Assembly: GCF_024436035.1 (NCBI RefSeq)
Contig: NZ_JANFNG010000007.1
Span: 62,001 to 126,000, forward strand
DNA: 64,000 bases
Direction of reading: 5' to 3'
DNA from: Streptomyces humicola
GTDB lineage: Bacteria; Actinomycetota; Actinomycetes; Streptomycetales; Streptomycetaceae
Shown here: one piece after another, positions 38,020 through 48,366 of the stretch
Layout of the letters: every line of letters begins with the position of its first letter
How positions within the stretch are numbered: position 1 is the stretch's first letter
Position numbers and translations under genes: made by a program
The notes under the pieces: model-generated
What the model saw: only the letters and a program-made list of their open reading frames with translations
The model's database searches: none
Told to the model about the DNA's origin: nothing

Positions 38020-39915
38020 GTGGATCACCTCATCGGAGCCCTCGTCGGGGCACCATTGCTCGGCGCGGGCATCCTGCTGACCGGCGGCCGGCGTCTCGAC
38101 CGCACCGGCCACTGGATCGGATGCCTGCTGTCGGCCGCCTCGTTCGTGATCGGCGCGCTGCTCTTCGCCGACATGCTGGGCAAGTCCGGCAGCGCGCGGA
38201 CCATGACCTCGCACCTGTTCAGCTGGGTGCCGGTGGCGGGATTCCAGGCGAACGTCTCGTTCCAGCTCGACCAGCTGTCGATGACCTTCGTGCTGCTGAT
38301 CACCGGTGTGGGCACGCTCATCCACATCTACTCGGTCGGCTACATGGAGCAGGACGAGAACCGCCGCCGCTTCTTCGGCTATCTCAATCTCTTCCTCGCG
38401 GCGATGCTGCTGCTCGTCCTCGCCGACAACTACCTGCTGCTGTATATGGGGTGGGAGGGCGTCGGCCTCGCCTCGTACCTGCTGATCGGCTTCTGGCAGC
38501 ACAAGCCGAGCGCGGCGACCGCCGCGAAGAAGGCGTTCATCGTCAACCGCGTCGGCGACATGGGTCTGTCGATCGCGATCATGGTCATGTTCGCCACCTT
38601 CGGCTCCTTCTCCTTCGGCCCGGTCTTCTCCCACGCGACGAGCGCGAGCCAGGCGAAGCTCACCGTGATCGGCCTGTTGCTGCTGCTCGGCGCGTGCGGC
38701 AAGTCGGCGCAGGTGCCGCTGCAGTCCTGGCTCGGGGACGCGATGGAGGGCCCGACTCCGGTCTCGGCCCTGATCCACGCGGCGACGATGGTGACCGCGG
38801 GCGTCTATCTGATCACCCGGTCCAGCGCCATCTTCAACGCGGCGCCCGCCGCACAGCTCGCCGTCACCGTCGTCGGCGCGGTCACGCTGCTCTTCGGTGC
38901 GATCGTCGGGTGTGCGAAGGACGACATCAAGAAGGCGCTCGCCGGGTCGACGATGTCGCAGATCGGCTACATGATCCTGGCGGCCGGCCTCGGCCCGATC
39001 GGCTACGTCTTCGCGATCATGCACCTGATCACCCACGGCTTCTTCAAGGCGGGGCTCTTCCTCGGCGCCGGTTCGGTGATGCACGGAATGAACGACGAGG
39101 TCGACATGCGCAAGTTCGGCGGCCTGCGGAAGTTCATGCCGGTCACATATGTCACCTTCGGCCTCGCCTATCTGGCGATCATCGGCTTCCCGGGCCTGTC
39201 CGGCTACTGGTCGAAGGACAAGATCATCGAGGCGGCCTTCGCGAAGGGCGGTACGGACGGCTGGATCCTCGGCGGTGTGGCGCTGCTCGGCGCGGGCATC
39301 ACCGCGTTCTACATGACCCGCGTGATGCTGATGACCTTCTTCGGTGAGAAGCGGTGGGTGCCCGATGCCGATGGCCACGAGCCGCACCCGCACGAGGCGC
39401 CGAGGACCATGACCATCCCGATGATCATCCTCGCCTTCGGCTCGGTCTTCGCGGGCGGGCTGTTCAGCCTCAACTCGTCGTTCCTGCACTGGCTGGAACC
39501 GGTCACCGGCCACACCGAAGGCCACTCGCCGGTCTCCACGGTGCTGATCCAGGCCGCCACGCTCGTCGTCCTCGCCCTCGGGCTCGGCCTCGCCTGGGTT
39601 CAGTACGGACGCCAGGCAGTGCCCGCGGTCGCCCCGCGCGGCTCGCTGCTCACCCGGGCCGCACGCCGCGATCTGCTCCAGGACGATTTCAACCACGTCG
39701 CCCTGGTCAAGCCCGGCGAATATCTCACTCGCGGTCTGGTCTACCTCGACCACTCCGTCGTCGACGGCGTGGTCAACGGCACGGCGGCGTCCGTAGGCGG
39801 CCTGTCCGGCCGGATGCGACGCCTGCAGAACGGCTATGTGCGTTCGTACGCGGTCTCGATGCTCGGCGGTACGGCGGTGCTGGTCGCCGCGACCCTGCTG
39901 ATGAGGGGTGTCTGA
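38020..39915 (+). CDS. nuoL: NADH-quinone oxidoreductase subunit L
   Basis: A 631-residue Mrp-antiporter-like proton-pumping subunit. Key parts are [16 protein letters not shown] with the conserved Glu, [31 protein letters not shown] with the channel Lys, and the lateral helix near the C-terminus. It starts at GTG. nuoM begins 5 bases after its stop. Confidence 0.96.
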   Translation: MDHLIGALVGAPLLGAGILLTGGRRLDRTGHWIGCLLSAASFVIGALLFADMLGKSGSARTMTSHLFSWVPVAGFQANVSFQLDQLSMTFVLLITGVGTLIHIYSVGYMEQDENRRRFFGYLNLFLAAMLLLVLADNYLLLYMGWEGVGLASYLLIGFWQHKPSAATAAKKAFIVNRVGDMGLSIAIMVMFATFGSFSFGPVFSHATSASQAKLTVIGLLLLLGACGKSAQVPLQSWLGDAMEGPTPVSALIHAATMVTAGVYLITRSSAIFNAAPAAQLAVTVVGAVTLLFGAIVGCAKDDIKKALAGSTMSQIGYMILAAGLGPIGYVFAIMHLITHGFFKAGLFLGAGSVMHGMNDEVDMRKFGGLRKFMPVTYVTFGLAYLAIIGFPGLSGYWSKDKIIEAAFAKGGTDGWILGGVALLGAGITAFYMTRVMLMTFFGEKRWVPDADGHEPHPHEAPRTMTIPMIILAFGSVFAGGLFSLNSSFLHWLEPVTGHTEGHSPVSTVLIQAATLVVLALGLGLAWVQYGRQAVPAVAPRGSLLTRAARRDLLQDDFNHVALVKPGEYLTRGLVYLDHSVVDGVVNGTAASVGGLSGRMRRLQNGYVRSYAVSMLGGTAVLVAATLLMRGV

Positions 39916-39920
39916 TACCC

Positions 39921-41534
39921 ATGTCGTCCTTTCCCCTCCTTACTGTCACGGCCGTGGTGCCCGCGGTCGGTGCGATCGCCACGGCCGCCGTCCCGGCCGC
40001 GCGGCGCACCGCCGCCAAGTGGCTCGCCCTGGCCTTCTCGCTGGCGACACTGGTGCTCGCGGGCGTCATCGCGGCCCGGTTCACGCCGGGCGGCGCCCGC
40101 TACCAGCTCAGCGAATCGCACGCGTGGATCGCCGACTTCGGGGTGCGGTACGAGCTCGGGGTGGACGGCATCGCGGTGGTGCTGATCGGCCTCACCGCCC
40201 TGCTCGTCCCGTTCGTGATGCTCGCCGGATGGCACGACGCGGACGTCCTGGAAGAGCACAGGCCCAATCGCAACTGGCGTCCGACGCAGGGCTTCTTCGC
40301 GCTGATCCTGCTCGTCGAGGCGATGGTGGTGATCGCCTTCGAGTCCACGGACGTCTTCCTCTTCTATATCTTCTTCGAAGCCATGCTCATCCCGATGTAC
40401 TTCCTCATCGGCGGCTTCGGGGACCGGGCGGGCGCGCACAGCGAGGACGAGCAGGCCAAGCAACGCTCGTACGCGGCCGTGAAGTTCCTGCTTTACAACC
40501 TCCTCGGCGGCCTGATCATGCTCGCCGCGGTGATCGGCCTGTACGTCGTCACCGCCCACCAGCTCGGCCACGGCACCTTCTCGCTGCCGCAGATCCTGCA
40601 GGCGCGGGCCGCAGGCCAGTTGCACATGTCGACGACGGCCGAGCGCTGGATCTTCCTCGGCTTCTTCTTCGCCTTCGCCGTCAAGGCGCCGCTGTGGCCG
40701 CTGCACACGTGGCTGCCCAACGCGATGGGCGAGGCGACGGCGCCGGTGGCGGTGCTGATCACCGCCGTGGTGGACAAGGTCGGCACCTTCGCGATGCTGC
40801 GCTACTGCCTGCAGCTCTTCCCCAACGCGTCCAACTGGGCGACGCCGGTGATCCTGGTGCTCTCGCTCATCAGCATCGTCTACGGCGCTCTGCTCGCCGT
40901 CGGGCAGCGCGACATCAAGCGCCTGGTCGCCTACGCCTCGATCTCCCACTTCGGCTTCATCATCCTGGGCATCTTCGCGATGACCTCGCAGGGCCAGAGC
41001 GGCGCGGCGCTCTACATGGTCAACCACGGCGTCTCCACCGCCGCCTGGCTGCTGGTGGCCGGCTTCCTGATCAGCCGCCGCGGCTCGCGCCTGATCACCG
41101 ACTTCGGCGGTGTGCAGAAGGTGGCCCCGCTGCTGGCGGGCACCTTCCTCGTGGGCAGCCTCGCCATCCTCTCGCTGCCGGGGCTCGGGCCGTTCGTCAG
41201 CGAATTCCTGGTGCTGGTCGGAACATTCACCCGTTACCCGGTGCTGGGCGTCATCGCCACCTTCGCGATCGTGCTCGCCGCGCTGTACGTGCTCGTCCTG
41301 TACCAGCGCACCATGACCGGGCCGGTGAAGGCGGGCATCGAGTCCATGAAGGACCTCAGGCTCCGTGAACTCGTGGTCGCCGGGCCGCTGATCGCACTGC
41401 TGATCTTCCTCGGCGTGTATCCGAAGCCGGTCACGAACTACATCAACCCGGCGGTCAAGGACACGCTCTCCGACGTCCACAAGACCGATCCCGCGCCGCA
41501 GATCAACGCCGTAGCGAAGGAGACCGCCAAGTGA
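39921..41534 (+). CDS. nuoM: NADH-quinone oxidoreductase subunit M
   Basis: A 537-residue antiporter-like subunit. The conserved Glu lies in FFEAMLIPMYFLIGG, and the channel Lys in VKAPLWPLHTWLPNAMGEA. The ATG at 39921 follows the nuoL stop closely. A charged Lys/Asp-rich tail precedes the 4-base overlap with nuoN. Confidence 0.96.
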   Translation: MSSFPLLTVTAVVPAVGAIATAAVPAARRTAAKWLALAFSLATLVLAGVIAARFTPGGARYQLSESHAWIADFGVRYELGVDGIAVVLIGLTALLVPFVMLAGWHDADVLEEHRPNRNWRPTQGFFALILLVEAMVVIAFESTDVFLFYIFFEAMLIPMYFLIGGFGDRAGAHSEDEQAKQRSYAAVKFLLYNLLGGLIMLAAVIGLYVVTAHQLGHGTFSLPQILQARAAGQLHMSTTAERWIFLGFFFAFAVKAPLWPLHTWLPNAMGEATAPVAVLITAVVDKVGTFAMLRYCLQLFPNASNWATPVILVLSLISIVYGALLAVGQRDIKRLVAYASISHFGFIILGIFAMTSQGQSGAALYMVNHGVSTAAWLLVAGFLISRRGSRLITDFGGVQKVAPLLAGTFLVGSLAILSLPGLGPFVSEFLVLVGTFTRYPVLGVIATFAIVLAALYVLVLYQRTMTGPVKAGIESMKDLRLRELVVAGPLIALLIFLGVYPKPVTNYINPAVKDTLSDVHKTDPAPQINAVAKETAK

Positions 41535-43213
41535 CGACCGCGACGGCAGCCAGTATCCACAGCCTGTGGACAACGCTGGCGGACTCGACGCCCGGGGCGG
41601 CTGGTGCATCCACGAGCACGCTCTTCCCGGCGCCGAAGATCGAATACGCCCAGCTCTCACCGGTGCTGATCGTCTTCGGGGTGGCGATCCTCGGAGTCCT
41701 GGTGGAGGCGTTCCTGCCACGCCGCACCCGCTACACCGCTCAACTCGGCCTGTCCGTCGTCGGGTTGGCAGCGGCCTTCGCGGCTGTCGTCGCGCTCGCC
41801 GCCGACGGCTACGCGAGCACCAAGTCGCACATCGCGGCGATGGGTGCCGTCGCCGTCGACGGCCCGGCGCTCTTCCTGCAGGGCACGATCCTGCTGGTCG
41901 CGCTGGTCGCCGCGTTCACCTTCGCCGAACGCCGCCTCGATCCGGCCGCGCACGGCAGCCGTGTCGACTCCTTCGCCGCCCAGGGCTCCGCCGTCCCCGG
42001 CAGCGACCAGGAGAAGGCAGCAGTGAAGGCCGGGTTCACCACCACCGAGGTCTTCCCACTGCTGCTCTTCGCCGTCGGCGGCATGCTCGTCTTTCCCGCG
42101 GCCAACGACCTGTTGACGCTCTTCGTCTCCCTCGAAGTCTTCTCTCTCCCCCTCTACCTGCTGTGCGCTCTGGCCCGCCGCCACCGGCTGATGTCGCAGG
42201 AGTCCGCCGTCAAGTACTTCCTGCTCGGCGCCTTCTCCTCGGCGGTTCTGCTCTTCGGCGTGGCGCTGCTGTACGGGTACGCGGGAACCGTCTCCTACGG
42301 CGGCATCGCGGACGTCGTCAACGGCAGCGCCAAGCTCACCCCGGCACTCGCCAACTCGACCGCCACCGATGCGCTGCTGCTGATCGGCGGGGCGATGGTG
42401 GTGGTCGGCCTGCTCTTCAAGGTCGCGGCCGTCCCCTTCCACATGTGGACACCGGATGTCTACCAGGGCGCGCCGACCCCCGTCACCGGCTTCATGGCGG
42501 CCGCCACGAAGGTCGCCGCGTTCGGCGCACTGCTGCGCCTGCTCTACGTTGTTCTGCCCGGCCTGCGGTGGGACTGGCGGCCGGTGATGTGGGGCGTGGC
42601 GATCCTGACGATGGTGATCGGCGCGATCGTCGCGGTCACGCAGACGGATGTGAAGCGGCTGCTGGCGTACTCCTCGATCGCCCACGCCGGCTTCATCCTC
42701 GCCGGCGTCGTCGCGGTCTCGCCGGACGGCGTCTCCTCGGTCCTCTTTTACCTGGGCGCGTACTCGTTCGTCACGCTGGGCGCGTTCGCGGTGGTGACGC
42801 TGGTCCGGGACGCGGGAGGTGAGGCGACGCACCTGTCCCGGTGGGCGGGGCTCGGCCGGCGCTCCCCGCTGGTGGCCGCGGTCTTCGCCGTCTATCTGCT
42901 GGCCTTCGCGGGCATCCCGCTGACCTCAGGCTTCGCCGGGAAGTTCGCGGTCTTCAAGGCGGCGGCCGAGGGCGGTGCGCTCCCGCTGGTCATCATCGGT
43001 GTGATCTCCTCGGCGATCGCCGCGTTCTTCTACATCCGGGTGATCGTGCTGATGTTCTTCAGTGAGCCGCGGCCCGGCGGACCGTCCGTCGCCATCCCGA
43101 GCCCGCTCACCTCGGGCGCGATCGGGCTCGGCGTCGCGGTCACGCTCGTGCTCGGCGTCGCCCCGCAGTACTTCCTGGACTTGGCGAGCAAGGCGGACGT
43201 CTTCGTCCGCTGA
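41531..43213 (+). CDS. nuoN: NADH-quinone oxidoreductase subunit N
   Basis: A 560-residue antiporter-like subunit, last gene of the operon. Conserved segments are FVSLEVFSLPLYLLCALARR, KVAAVPFHMWTPDVYQGAPTPVTGFMA and KRLLAYSSIAHAGFIL. A strong hairpin 43 bases after the stop closes the operon. Confidence 0.96.
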   Translation: MTTATAASIHSLWTTLADSTPGAAGASTSTLFPAPKIEYAQLSPVLIVFGVAILGVLVEAFLPRRTRYTAQLGLSVVGLAAAFAAVVALAADGYASTKSHIAAMGAVAVDGPALFLQGTILLVALVAAFTFAERRLDPAAHGSRVDSFAAQGSAVPGSDQEKAAVKAGFTTTEVFPLLLFAVGGMLVFPAANDLLTLFVSLEVFSLPLYLLCALARRHRLMSQESAVKYFLLGAFSSAVLLFGVALLYGYAGTVSYGGIADVVNGSAKLTPALANSTATDALLLIGGAMVVVGLLFKVAAVPFHMWTPDVYQGAPTPVTGFMAAATKVAAFGALLRLLYVVLPGLRWDWRPVMWGVAILTMVIGAIVAVTQTDVKRLLAYSSIAHAGFILAGVVAVSPDGVSSVLFYLGAYSFVTLGAFAVVTLVRDAGGEATHLSRWAGLGRRSPLVAAVFAVYLLAFAGIPLTSGFAGKFAVFKAAAEGGALPLVIIGVISSAIAAFFYIRVIVLMFFSEPRPGGPSVAIPSPLTSGAIGLGVAVTLVLGVAPQYFLDLASKADVFVR

Positions 43214-43254
43214 CCTCTCGCCGATCTTTCGCTGATCTCTCGGGTATCTCGCAA

Positions 43255-43296
43255 AGATTGTGCGCCCCTGGGTGTCCGCCCAGGGGCGCACAATCT
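43255..43296 (+). terminator. nuo operon terminator
   Basis: A perfect 18-bp inverted repeat with a 6-base loop lies 42 bases after the nuoN stop. It is the strongest terminator-like hairpin in the window and separates the nuo operon from the ATP-grasp gene. Confidence 0.9.
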
Positions 43297-43412
43297 CCCA
43301 AGACTGCACAATGTCCTGAAACGGCTTGCTGGAACGGTCAATTCGGAAGTAGCGTCCTTGCCCGGCTCGCGGTCGGCGGGAGCCATCGGCGCCCGTGGCC
43401 GAGGGGGGACAT

Positions 43413-44699
43413 GTGGCGAGCAGACCGTCATCAGTGGTGCTGTCATGGCCTGTGGACAGATCCGTCCCCGGCCTGATCGTGAAGATCGGGAACTATCCGC
43501 TCCACCACGGCGGAGTCGGCGCGATCCGCAGCCTCGGGCGGCTCGGCGTGCCGATGTACGCCGTCACCGAGGACCACTACACCCCTGCCGCCGCATCGCG
43601 CTACCTGACCAGGGCCTTCGTCTGGCCGACCACCGGCCTCGAACGGCAGGAGTCCCTCGTCGACGGGCTGCTCGCCATCGGCCGCGGGATCGGGCGGCCC
43701 ACGGTGCTCTTCCCGACCGACGAGGAGGCCGCCGTCCTCGTCGCGGAGCATGCCGAGGCGCTGCGGCAGCGGTTCCTGGTGCCGCACGTCCACCCCGCGC
43801 TGCCGCGGCGCCTCGCCAGCAAACAGGGGCTGTACGAGCTGTGCCTGGCGCATGGGGTGCCCGCACCGTACACGGTGTTCCCCGGCTCCCGCGCCGACGT
43901 CGAGGAGTTCGCGGCGACGGCCCGCTTTCCGGTCGTGGCCAAGAACCGCGAGGCCTTCGAGCGCCGCCGCGCACCTGCCGTGCACGGGACCACTCGCATA
44001 GCCGGCCCGCGTGAGCTGCTCGCACTCGCCAGGGGCTGGGGTGAGCGGCCCGGCGTGATCCTGCAGGAGTATCTGCCGCGTGAGACGGCGGAGGACTGGA
44101 TCGTCCACGCCTATACGGATGCCGGCTCGGCGCCGTGCGTGCTGTTCACCGGGGTCAAGGTCCGTTCCTGGCCACCGCATGCGGGCATGACGGCCTGTGC
44201 GTACATCGTCCCCAACCCCGAACTCGCCGGACTCGCCACGGAATTCATCAAGCGGATCGGTTTCAGCGGGATCGTGGACCTCGACTGGCGGTACGACCGC
44301 AGGGACGGCCGCTACAAGCTGCTCGACTTCAACCCCCGCATGGGCGCACAGTTCCGCCTCTTCGAGAACGAGGCGGGGGTGGACGTGGTCCGTGCACAGC
44401 ACCTGGATCTCACGGGCCGTCATGTGCCGGTCGGCGAGCAGCTGAACGGGCGACGCTTCCTGGTGGAGAACATCGACGTGGCGGCGCTGCTCGCCTACCG
44501 GCGCAGCGGCTGCACGACACCGCACGCACCGCGCCGGGCGACCCACACCGAGCTCGCCTGGCTCGCCCGTGACGACATCAAACCGTTTCTGACCATGCTG
44601 GCACGCTTCGTCCGGCCATCGGTGAAACACCTGTACCAGATGTGGCGTACATCGCATTCGGCCGTTCGCTCGTCCGTTCCCGGAGGGGGTCCGCAATGA
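43413..44699 (+). CDS. ATP-grasp ligase of unknown substrate
   Basis: A 428-residue ATP-grasp protein. The N-terminal domain (KIGNYPLHHGGVGAIRSLGRLGVP) is a pre-ATP-grasp Rossmann-like fold. The ATP-grasp core includes KQGLYELCLAHGVPAPYTVFP, FPVVAKNREAF with the nucleotide lysine, and GVILQEYLPRE. The metal-binding end is VDLDWRYD followed by KLLDFNPRMGAQFRLFE. Such enzymes form an acyl-phosphate and join it to an amine or similar. GTG 43413 follows a GAGGGGGGA site. The stop overlaps the next ATG by 4 bases, so the two are coupled. Substrates are unknown. Confidence 0.75.
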   Translation: MASRPSSVVLSWPVDRSVPGLIVKIGNYPLHHGGVGAIRSLGRLGVPMYAVTEDHYTPAAASRYLTRAFVWPTTGLERQESLVDGLLAIGRGIGRPTVLFPTDEEAAVLVAEHAEALRQRFLVPHVHPALPRRLASKQGLYELCLAHGVPAPYTVFPGSRADVEEFAATARFPVVAKNREAFERRRAPAVHGTTRIAGPRELLALARGWGERPGVILQEYLPRETAEDWIVHAYTDAGSAPCVLFTGVKVRSWPPHAGMTACAYIVPNPELAGLATEFIKRIGFSGIVDLDWRYDRRDGRYKLLDFNPRMGAQFRLFENEAGVDVVRAQHLDLTGRHVPVGEQLNGRRFLVENIDVAALLAYRRSGCTTPHAPRRATHTELAWLARDDIKPFLTMLARFVRPSVKHLYQMWRTSHSAVRSSVPGGGPQ

Positions 44700-45862
44700 C
44701 ACAGTCCGCGGTGGTGATCGGGGCCGGCCCGTACGGCCTGTCGACCGCAGCGCACCTGAAGGGGCGCGGGATCCCGGTCCGGATATTCGGTACGCCGATG
44801 TCGAGCTGGCGGGAGACGATGCCGACCGGCATGATCCTCAAATCCACACCGAAAGCCTCGACGATCTCGGCACCGCGGCCGGGCCACACGCTGCAGGACT
44901 TCTGCGATGCGACGGGGGAGCGGCGGCTGGTGACGGAGCGGGATCTCGTCACGCTCGAGGCGTTCGTGCGGTACGGGCGGTGGTTCCAGGAGCGCCTCGT
45001 GCCCGAGGTCGAGCAGGTGCAGGTCGTCTCCGTCGACGACGGCCGCAACGGCGGATTCGAGCTGAAGCTGGACTCCGGAGAGGAGCTCTCGGCGCGGACG
45101 GTGGTGGTCGCCAGTGGCCTGAGCAGCTTCGCGCACATACCGGCCGGGCTTACGGGCGGGCCGGTCTCCCACAGCTCGCGCCACGCCGATTTCGGCCGTT
45201 TCGCCGGGCGGGAGGTCGTGGTGATCGGGGCCGGCCAGTCGGCGCTGGAGAGCGCCGTGCTGCTGCGCGACGCGGGCGCGTCGGTGCGCGTGGTGGCCAG
45301 GCGGGCGGGATCGGTCGGCTTCGGCGCCCCGCCGACGTCCGGATTCCAGTGGAAACCGGATTCGCCCGTCGGGCGGGCGTGGTCGCTGTATGCGTTCAGC
45401 GATGTGCCGGGACCGGCGGCGTTCCGGTTTCTGCCGCGGGCGACGCGGCTGTGGCTGGTCCGCAACGTGCTCGGCCCGCGCGGGGCGTGGTGGCTGGCGC
45501 CGCGCTTCACGGGGATCCCGGTCATGCAGGGGTGCGAGGTCGACGCGTGCCGCGAGGTGCCGGGGGCGGTGGTGCTGGTCACGCGGGACGCACAGGGGCG
45601 GGTCGGCGAGATCGAGGCCGATCATGTGATCGCGGCGACGGGGTACCGGGTCGATCTGGAGACGCTCGGCTTCCTCAGCCCCCAGGTGCGGGCGCGCCTC
45701 GCGCGGGTGGGCGGGTCGCCCCGGCTCGACGCGGGCTTCGAGTCGTCGGTGCGGGGGCTGTACTTCACGGGTCTGGCGGCGGCGGCGACGTTCGGGCCGG
45801 TGCTTCGGTTCGTCTGCGGTGCGGGGTTCGCCTCGCGCAGGATCGCCTCCCGCCTGCGGTGA
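44696..45862 (+). CDS. FMO-like flavoprotein monooxygenase
   Basis: A 388-residue FAD/NAD(P)H enzyme translationally coupled to the ATP-grasp gene. The FAD motif AVVIGAGPYGLSTAAHL opens the protein. A second nucleotide motif, VVVIGAGQSALESAVLL, lies near residue 180, preceded by HSSRHADFGRFAGRE. The late VIAATGYRVDLETLGF is the ATGY motif of flavin-containing and N-hydroxylating monooxygenases. It could hydroxylate or oxidise the substrate or product of the ligase. No carrier protein, transporter or regulator lies with the pair. Confidence 0.75.
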   Translation: MTQSAVVIGAGPYGLSTAAHLKGRGIPVRIFGTPMSSWRETMPTGMILKSTPKASTISAPRPGHTLQDFCDATGERRLVTERDLVTLEAFVRYGRWFQERLVPEVEQVQVVSVDDGRNGGFELKLDSGEELSARTVVVASGLSSFAHIPAGLTGGPVSHSSRHADFGRFAGREVVVIGAGQSALESAVLLRDAGASVRVVARRAGSVGFGAPPTSGFQWKPDSPVGRAWSLYAFSDVPGPAAFRFLPRATRLWLVRNVLGPRGAWWLAPRFTGIPVMQGCEVDACREVPGAVVLVTRDAQGRVGEIEADHVIAATGYRVDLETLGFLSPQVRARLARVGGSPRLDAGFESSVRGLYFTGLAAAATFGPVLRFVCGAGFASRRIASRLR

Positions 45863-45994
45863 GGCGCACCCCTGGCGTAGGCTCACCCAGCCCGGGAGGC
45901 AACCCCCGCAAGGGGACCGGATACGCTGCCATCAATGGCACGACGGTGCCAGTGATGGCGGGCGTGACCCGATTCAGCGACAGGAGTTCCCCTC

Positions 45995-46996
45995 GTGACA
46001 GTCGTCGGGCCCTTCGGGCTGAGCGTGCGCGACCAGGTCCTCGACACCGACATCCGCGCCGGCCTGGCGGACATCGAGGAGGGCCTGCTCGAGGCCACCA
46101 AGAGCGACGTGCCGTTCATCACGGAGGCGGCCCAGCATCTGGTGCGGGCGGGCGGCAAGCGGTTCCGGCCGCTGCTGGTGCTGCTGGCCGCGCAGTTCGG
46201 GGATCCGCATGCGCCCGGCGTGGTGCCGTCCGCCGTCGTCGTCGAGCTGACGCACCTGGCGACGCTCTACCACGACGACGTCATGGACGAGGCCGCGGTG
46301 CGCCGGGGGGTGCCGAGCGTCAACGCCCGCTGGGACAATTCGGTCGCTGTCCTGACGGGTGACTTCCTCTTCGCCCGAGCCTCGCACATCCTCGCCGATC
46401 TCGGCCCGGAGGCGGTCCGCATCCAGGCGGAGGCGTTCGAGCGCCTGGTCACCGGGCAGATCCTGGAGACCGCGGGACCACAGGCCGGACGGGACCCGAT
46501 CGACCACTACCTCGACGTGCTCGCCGGCAAGACGGGCTCCCTGATGGCGGTGGCGGGACGTTTCGGTGCGATGATGTCGGGCGCCGATGAGTCCGTGATC
46601 GACACCATGACCCAGTTCGGTGAGCGGATCGGCGTCGCCTTCCAGCTCGCCGACGACGTGCTCGACATCGCCAGCGACAGCCGCGAGTCGGGCAAGACCC
46701 CCGGCACCGACCTGCGCGAGGGCGTGGCGACCCTCCCGGTGCTGCATCTGCGCGCGCGGTGCGCCTCCACCGACGACCACCGCCTCATCGAGCTCCTCGA
46801 CAGCGACCTCAGCGACGAGCTGCGGCATGCCGAGGCGCTGCGGCTGCTGCGCGCTCACCCGGCGCTCGAACAGGCCCGCCGGGACACCATCCGTTACGCC
46901 GACGCCGCCCGTTCGGCGCTCGCCCCGCTGCCCCCCGGCCCGGTGAAGCAGGCGCTTGAAGGACTGTGCGACGCCGTGGTGTTCCGCGCCGGCTGA
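45995..46996 (+). CDS. Long-chain polyprenyl diphosphate synthase
   Basis: A 333-residue trans-prenyltransferase. The first Asp-rich motif is HDDVMD near residue 94, with GGKRFRP upstream and RRGVPSVNARWDN after it. The second Asp-rich motif is FQLADDVLDIASD near 220. Small residues (Ala, Thr) at positions -5 and -4 before the first motif suggest a long product, as needed for a menaquinone-8 to -10 side chain. GTG 45995 follows CAGGAG. It is the likely supplier of the quinone tail in this locus. Confidence 0.88.
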   Translation: MTVVGPFGLSVRDQVLDTDIRAGLADIEEGLLEATKSDVPFITEAAQHLVRAGGKRFRPLLVLLAAQFGDPHAPGVVPSAVVVELTHLATLYHDDVMDEAAVRRGVPSVNARWDNSVAVLTGDFLFARASHILADLGPEAVRIQAEAFERLVTGQILETAGPQAGRDPIDHYLDVLAGKTGSLMAVAGRFGAMMSGADESVIDTMTQFGERIGVAFQLADDVLDIASDSRESGKTPGTDLREGVATLPVLHLRARCASTDDHRLIELLDSDLSDELRHAEALRLLRAHPALEQARRDTIRYADAARSALAPLPPGPVKQALEGLCDAVVFRAG

Positions 46997-47121
46997 ACCT
47001 CCGGGACCGGTCTCGGGGTTCGTCATACCGAGGGTGTACGCGGAGTTGATTCCGTGGGCTGATGTGGCGGAGGGCCGGACTTGGTGGGATGGGATGCGAC
47101 CACCCAGCAACGGAGGTAGCA

Positions 47122-48333
47122 ATGCCAGCGATCCAACCGCCGCAGCCGGACGACGAGTTCGATGGGGACGGCACCGGCCGCCGCCGGAAGCTGGTGCGCT
47201 ACGGCGTGCCGGTCGCCGTCGCGGGCATCGCGGCGACCACCATCGGCCTGGGCACGGCGCTCGCGAGCACCAGCAGCGGCCCGTCGTTGCCGCACATCAC
47301 GGCAGAGCAGCTGCTCGACAAGATCGCCACATCGAAGGTGCAGACGCTCTCCGGCACGGTCCGCGTCAGTACGGACTTCGGCCTGCCGGACGCGCTCATG
47401 AGCGGCGTGACGGGCGGTCTGACGAGCGGCGGCGCGGGCGGCAAGGGCGGCGCGTCCGCGGACCCTCAGCCCAGGCTCGCCGAACTCCTCTCCGGCACGC
47501 ACACCCTTCAGGTGGCCGCTGACGGTCCGACGCGGCAGCGTGTGTCGATACTCGACGGATCCTCCGACTACAGCGTCGTCCACAACGGCGATCAGCTGTG
47601 GGCGTACGACAGTGCCACCAACTCGGTCTTCCACACCACACGTCCGCAGGGGCGGGAGAGCTCCGCCGGCCCCGCCACCCGCGAGAACCGCCAGGACATG
47701 CCCGCGACACCCCAGCAGGCCGTGCAGCAGGCACTCACGTCGGTCGACCCGACGACATCGGTGAGCGTGGGCGGCACCGCCCAGGTGGCGGGTCGCAGCG
47801 CGTACGAGCTGGTGATCAAGCCGAAGCAGGCCGACAGCACTGTTGACGCGATACGCGTCGACGTCGACGCGAGCAACGGGGTGCCGCTGTCGTTCACCCT
47901 GACACCCAAGGACGGCGGTCCGGCGGCTGTGGACATCGCGTACACCACGGTCGACTTCGGCAGGCCCGCCGCCTCCACCTTCGACTTCACCGTGCCGAAG
48001 GGCGCCAAGGTCACAGAGGGAACGAAGGGGCTGGGCGCCGACCAGCAGCAGCCGGGCCTCAATGGTGCGGGCGGCAGCGCCGAACGGCTCGGCCAGGGCT
48101 GGACGACGATCGCCGAGCTCAAGGCGGGCAAGGGGCAGGGCTCCGCCGCGAACGGCAAGGAGCTCTCCTCCCTCAGCAGCCTGGGCATCGGCCACCAGGT
48201 CAGGGGGGCCTTCGGCAGCGGCACAGTGATCAGCACCCGCCTGGTCAACGCCTTGATCACCGACAAGGGCACGGCATACATAGGCGCGGTCAGCCAGGGC
48301 GCGCTGATACGGGCCGCCGACGCGGGCAGGTAG
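47122..48333 (+). CDS. LolA/DUF2092-like exported protein
   Basis: A 403-residue protein with one N-terminal signal or anchor helix (VRYGVPVAVAGIAATTIGLGTALA). A large half-barrel-like beta domain follows (LPHITAEQLLDKIATSKVQTLSGTVRVS, LAELLSGTHTLQVAADGP, DGSSDYSVVHNGDQLWAYDS). This pattern fits the LolA / DUF2092 / RseB-like lipoprotein-binding fold of actinobacteria. The C-terminal ~80 residues are linker-like and end in a small domain. ATG 47122 has a GGAGG site. Role unknown; lipid or lipoprotein binding at the outer membrane face is possible. Confidence 0.7.
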   Translation: MPAIQPPQPDDEFDGDGTGRRRKLVRYGVPVAVAGIAATTIGLGTALASTSSGPSLPHITAEQLLDKIATSKVQTLSGTVRVSTDFGLPDALMSGVTGGLTSGGAGGKGGASADPQPRLAELLSGTHTLQVAADGPTRQRVSILDGSSDYSVVHNGDQLWAYDSATNSVFHTTRPQGRESSAGPATRENRQDMPATPQQAVQQALTSVDPTTSVSVGGTAQVAGRSAYELVIKPKQADSTVDAIRVDVDASNGVPLSFTLTPKDGGPAAVDIAYTTVDFGRPAASTFDFTVPKGAKVTEGTKGLGADQQQPGLNGAGGSAERLGQGWTTIAELKAGKGQGSAANGKELSSLSSLGIGHQVRGAFGSGTVISTRLVNALITDKGTAYIGAVSQGALIRAADAGR

Positions 48334-48366
48334 CCGCCGGGCGGGACGGGTGCGGCCGAAGGCGCT

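Noticed and set aside
37291-39753. Very long open frame on the minus strand across nuoJ-L
   Set aside because: It is antisense to intact nuo genes and rich in Arg, Glu, Asp and His, as expected for shadow frames in high-GC DNA.
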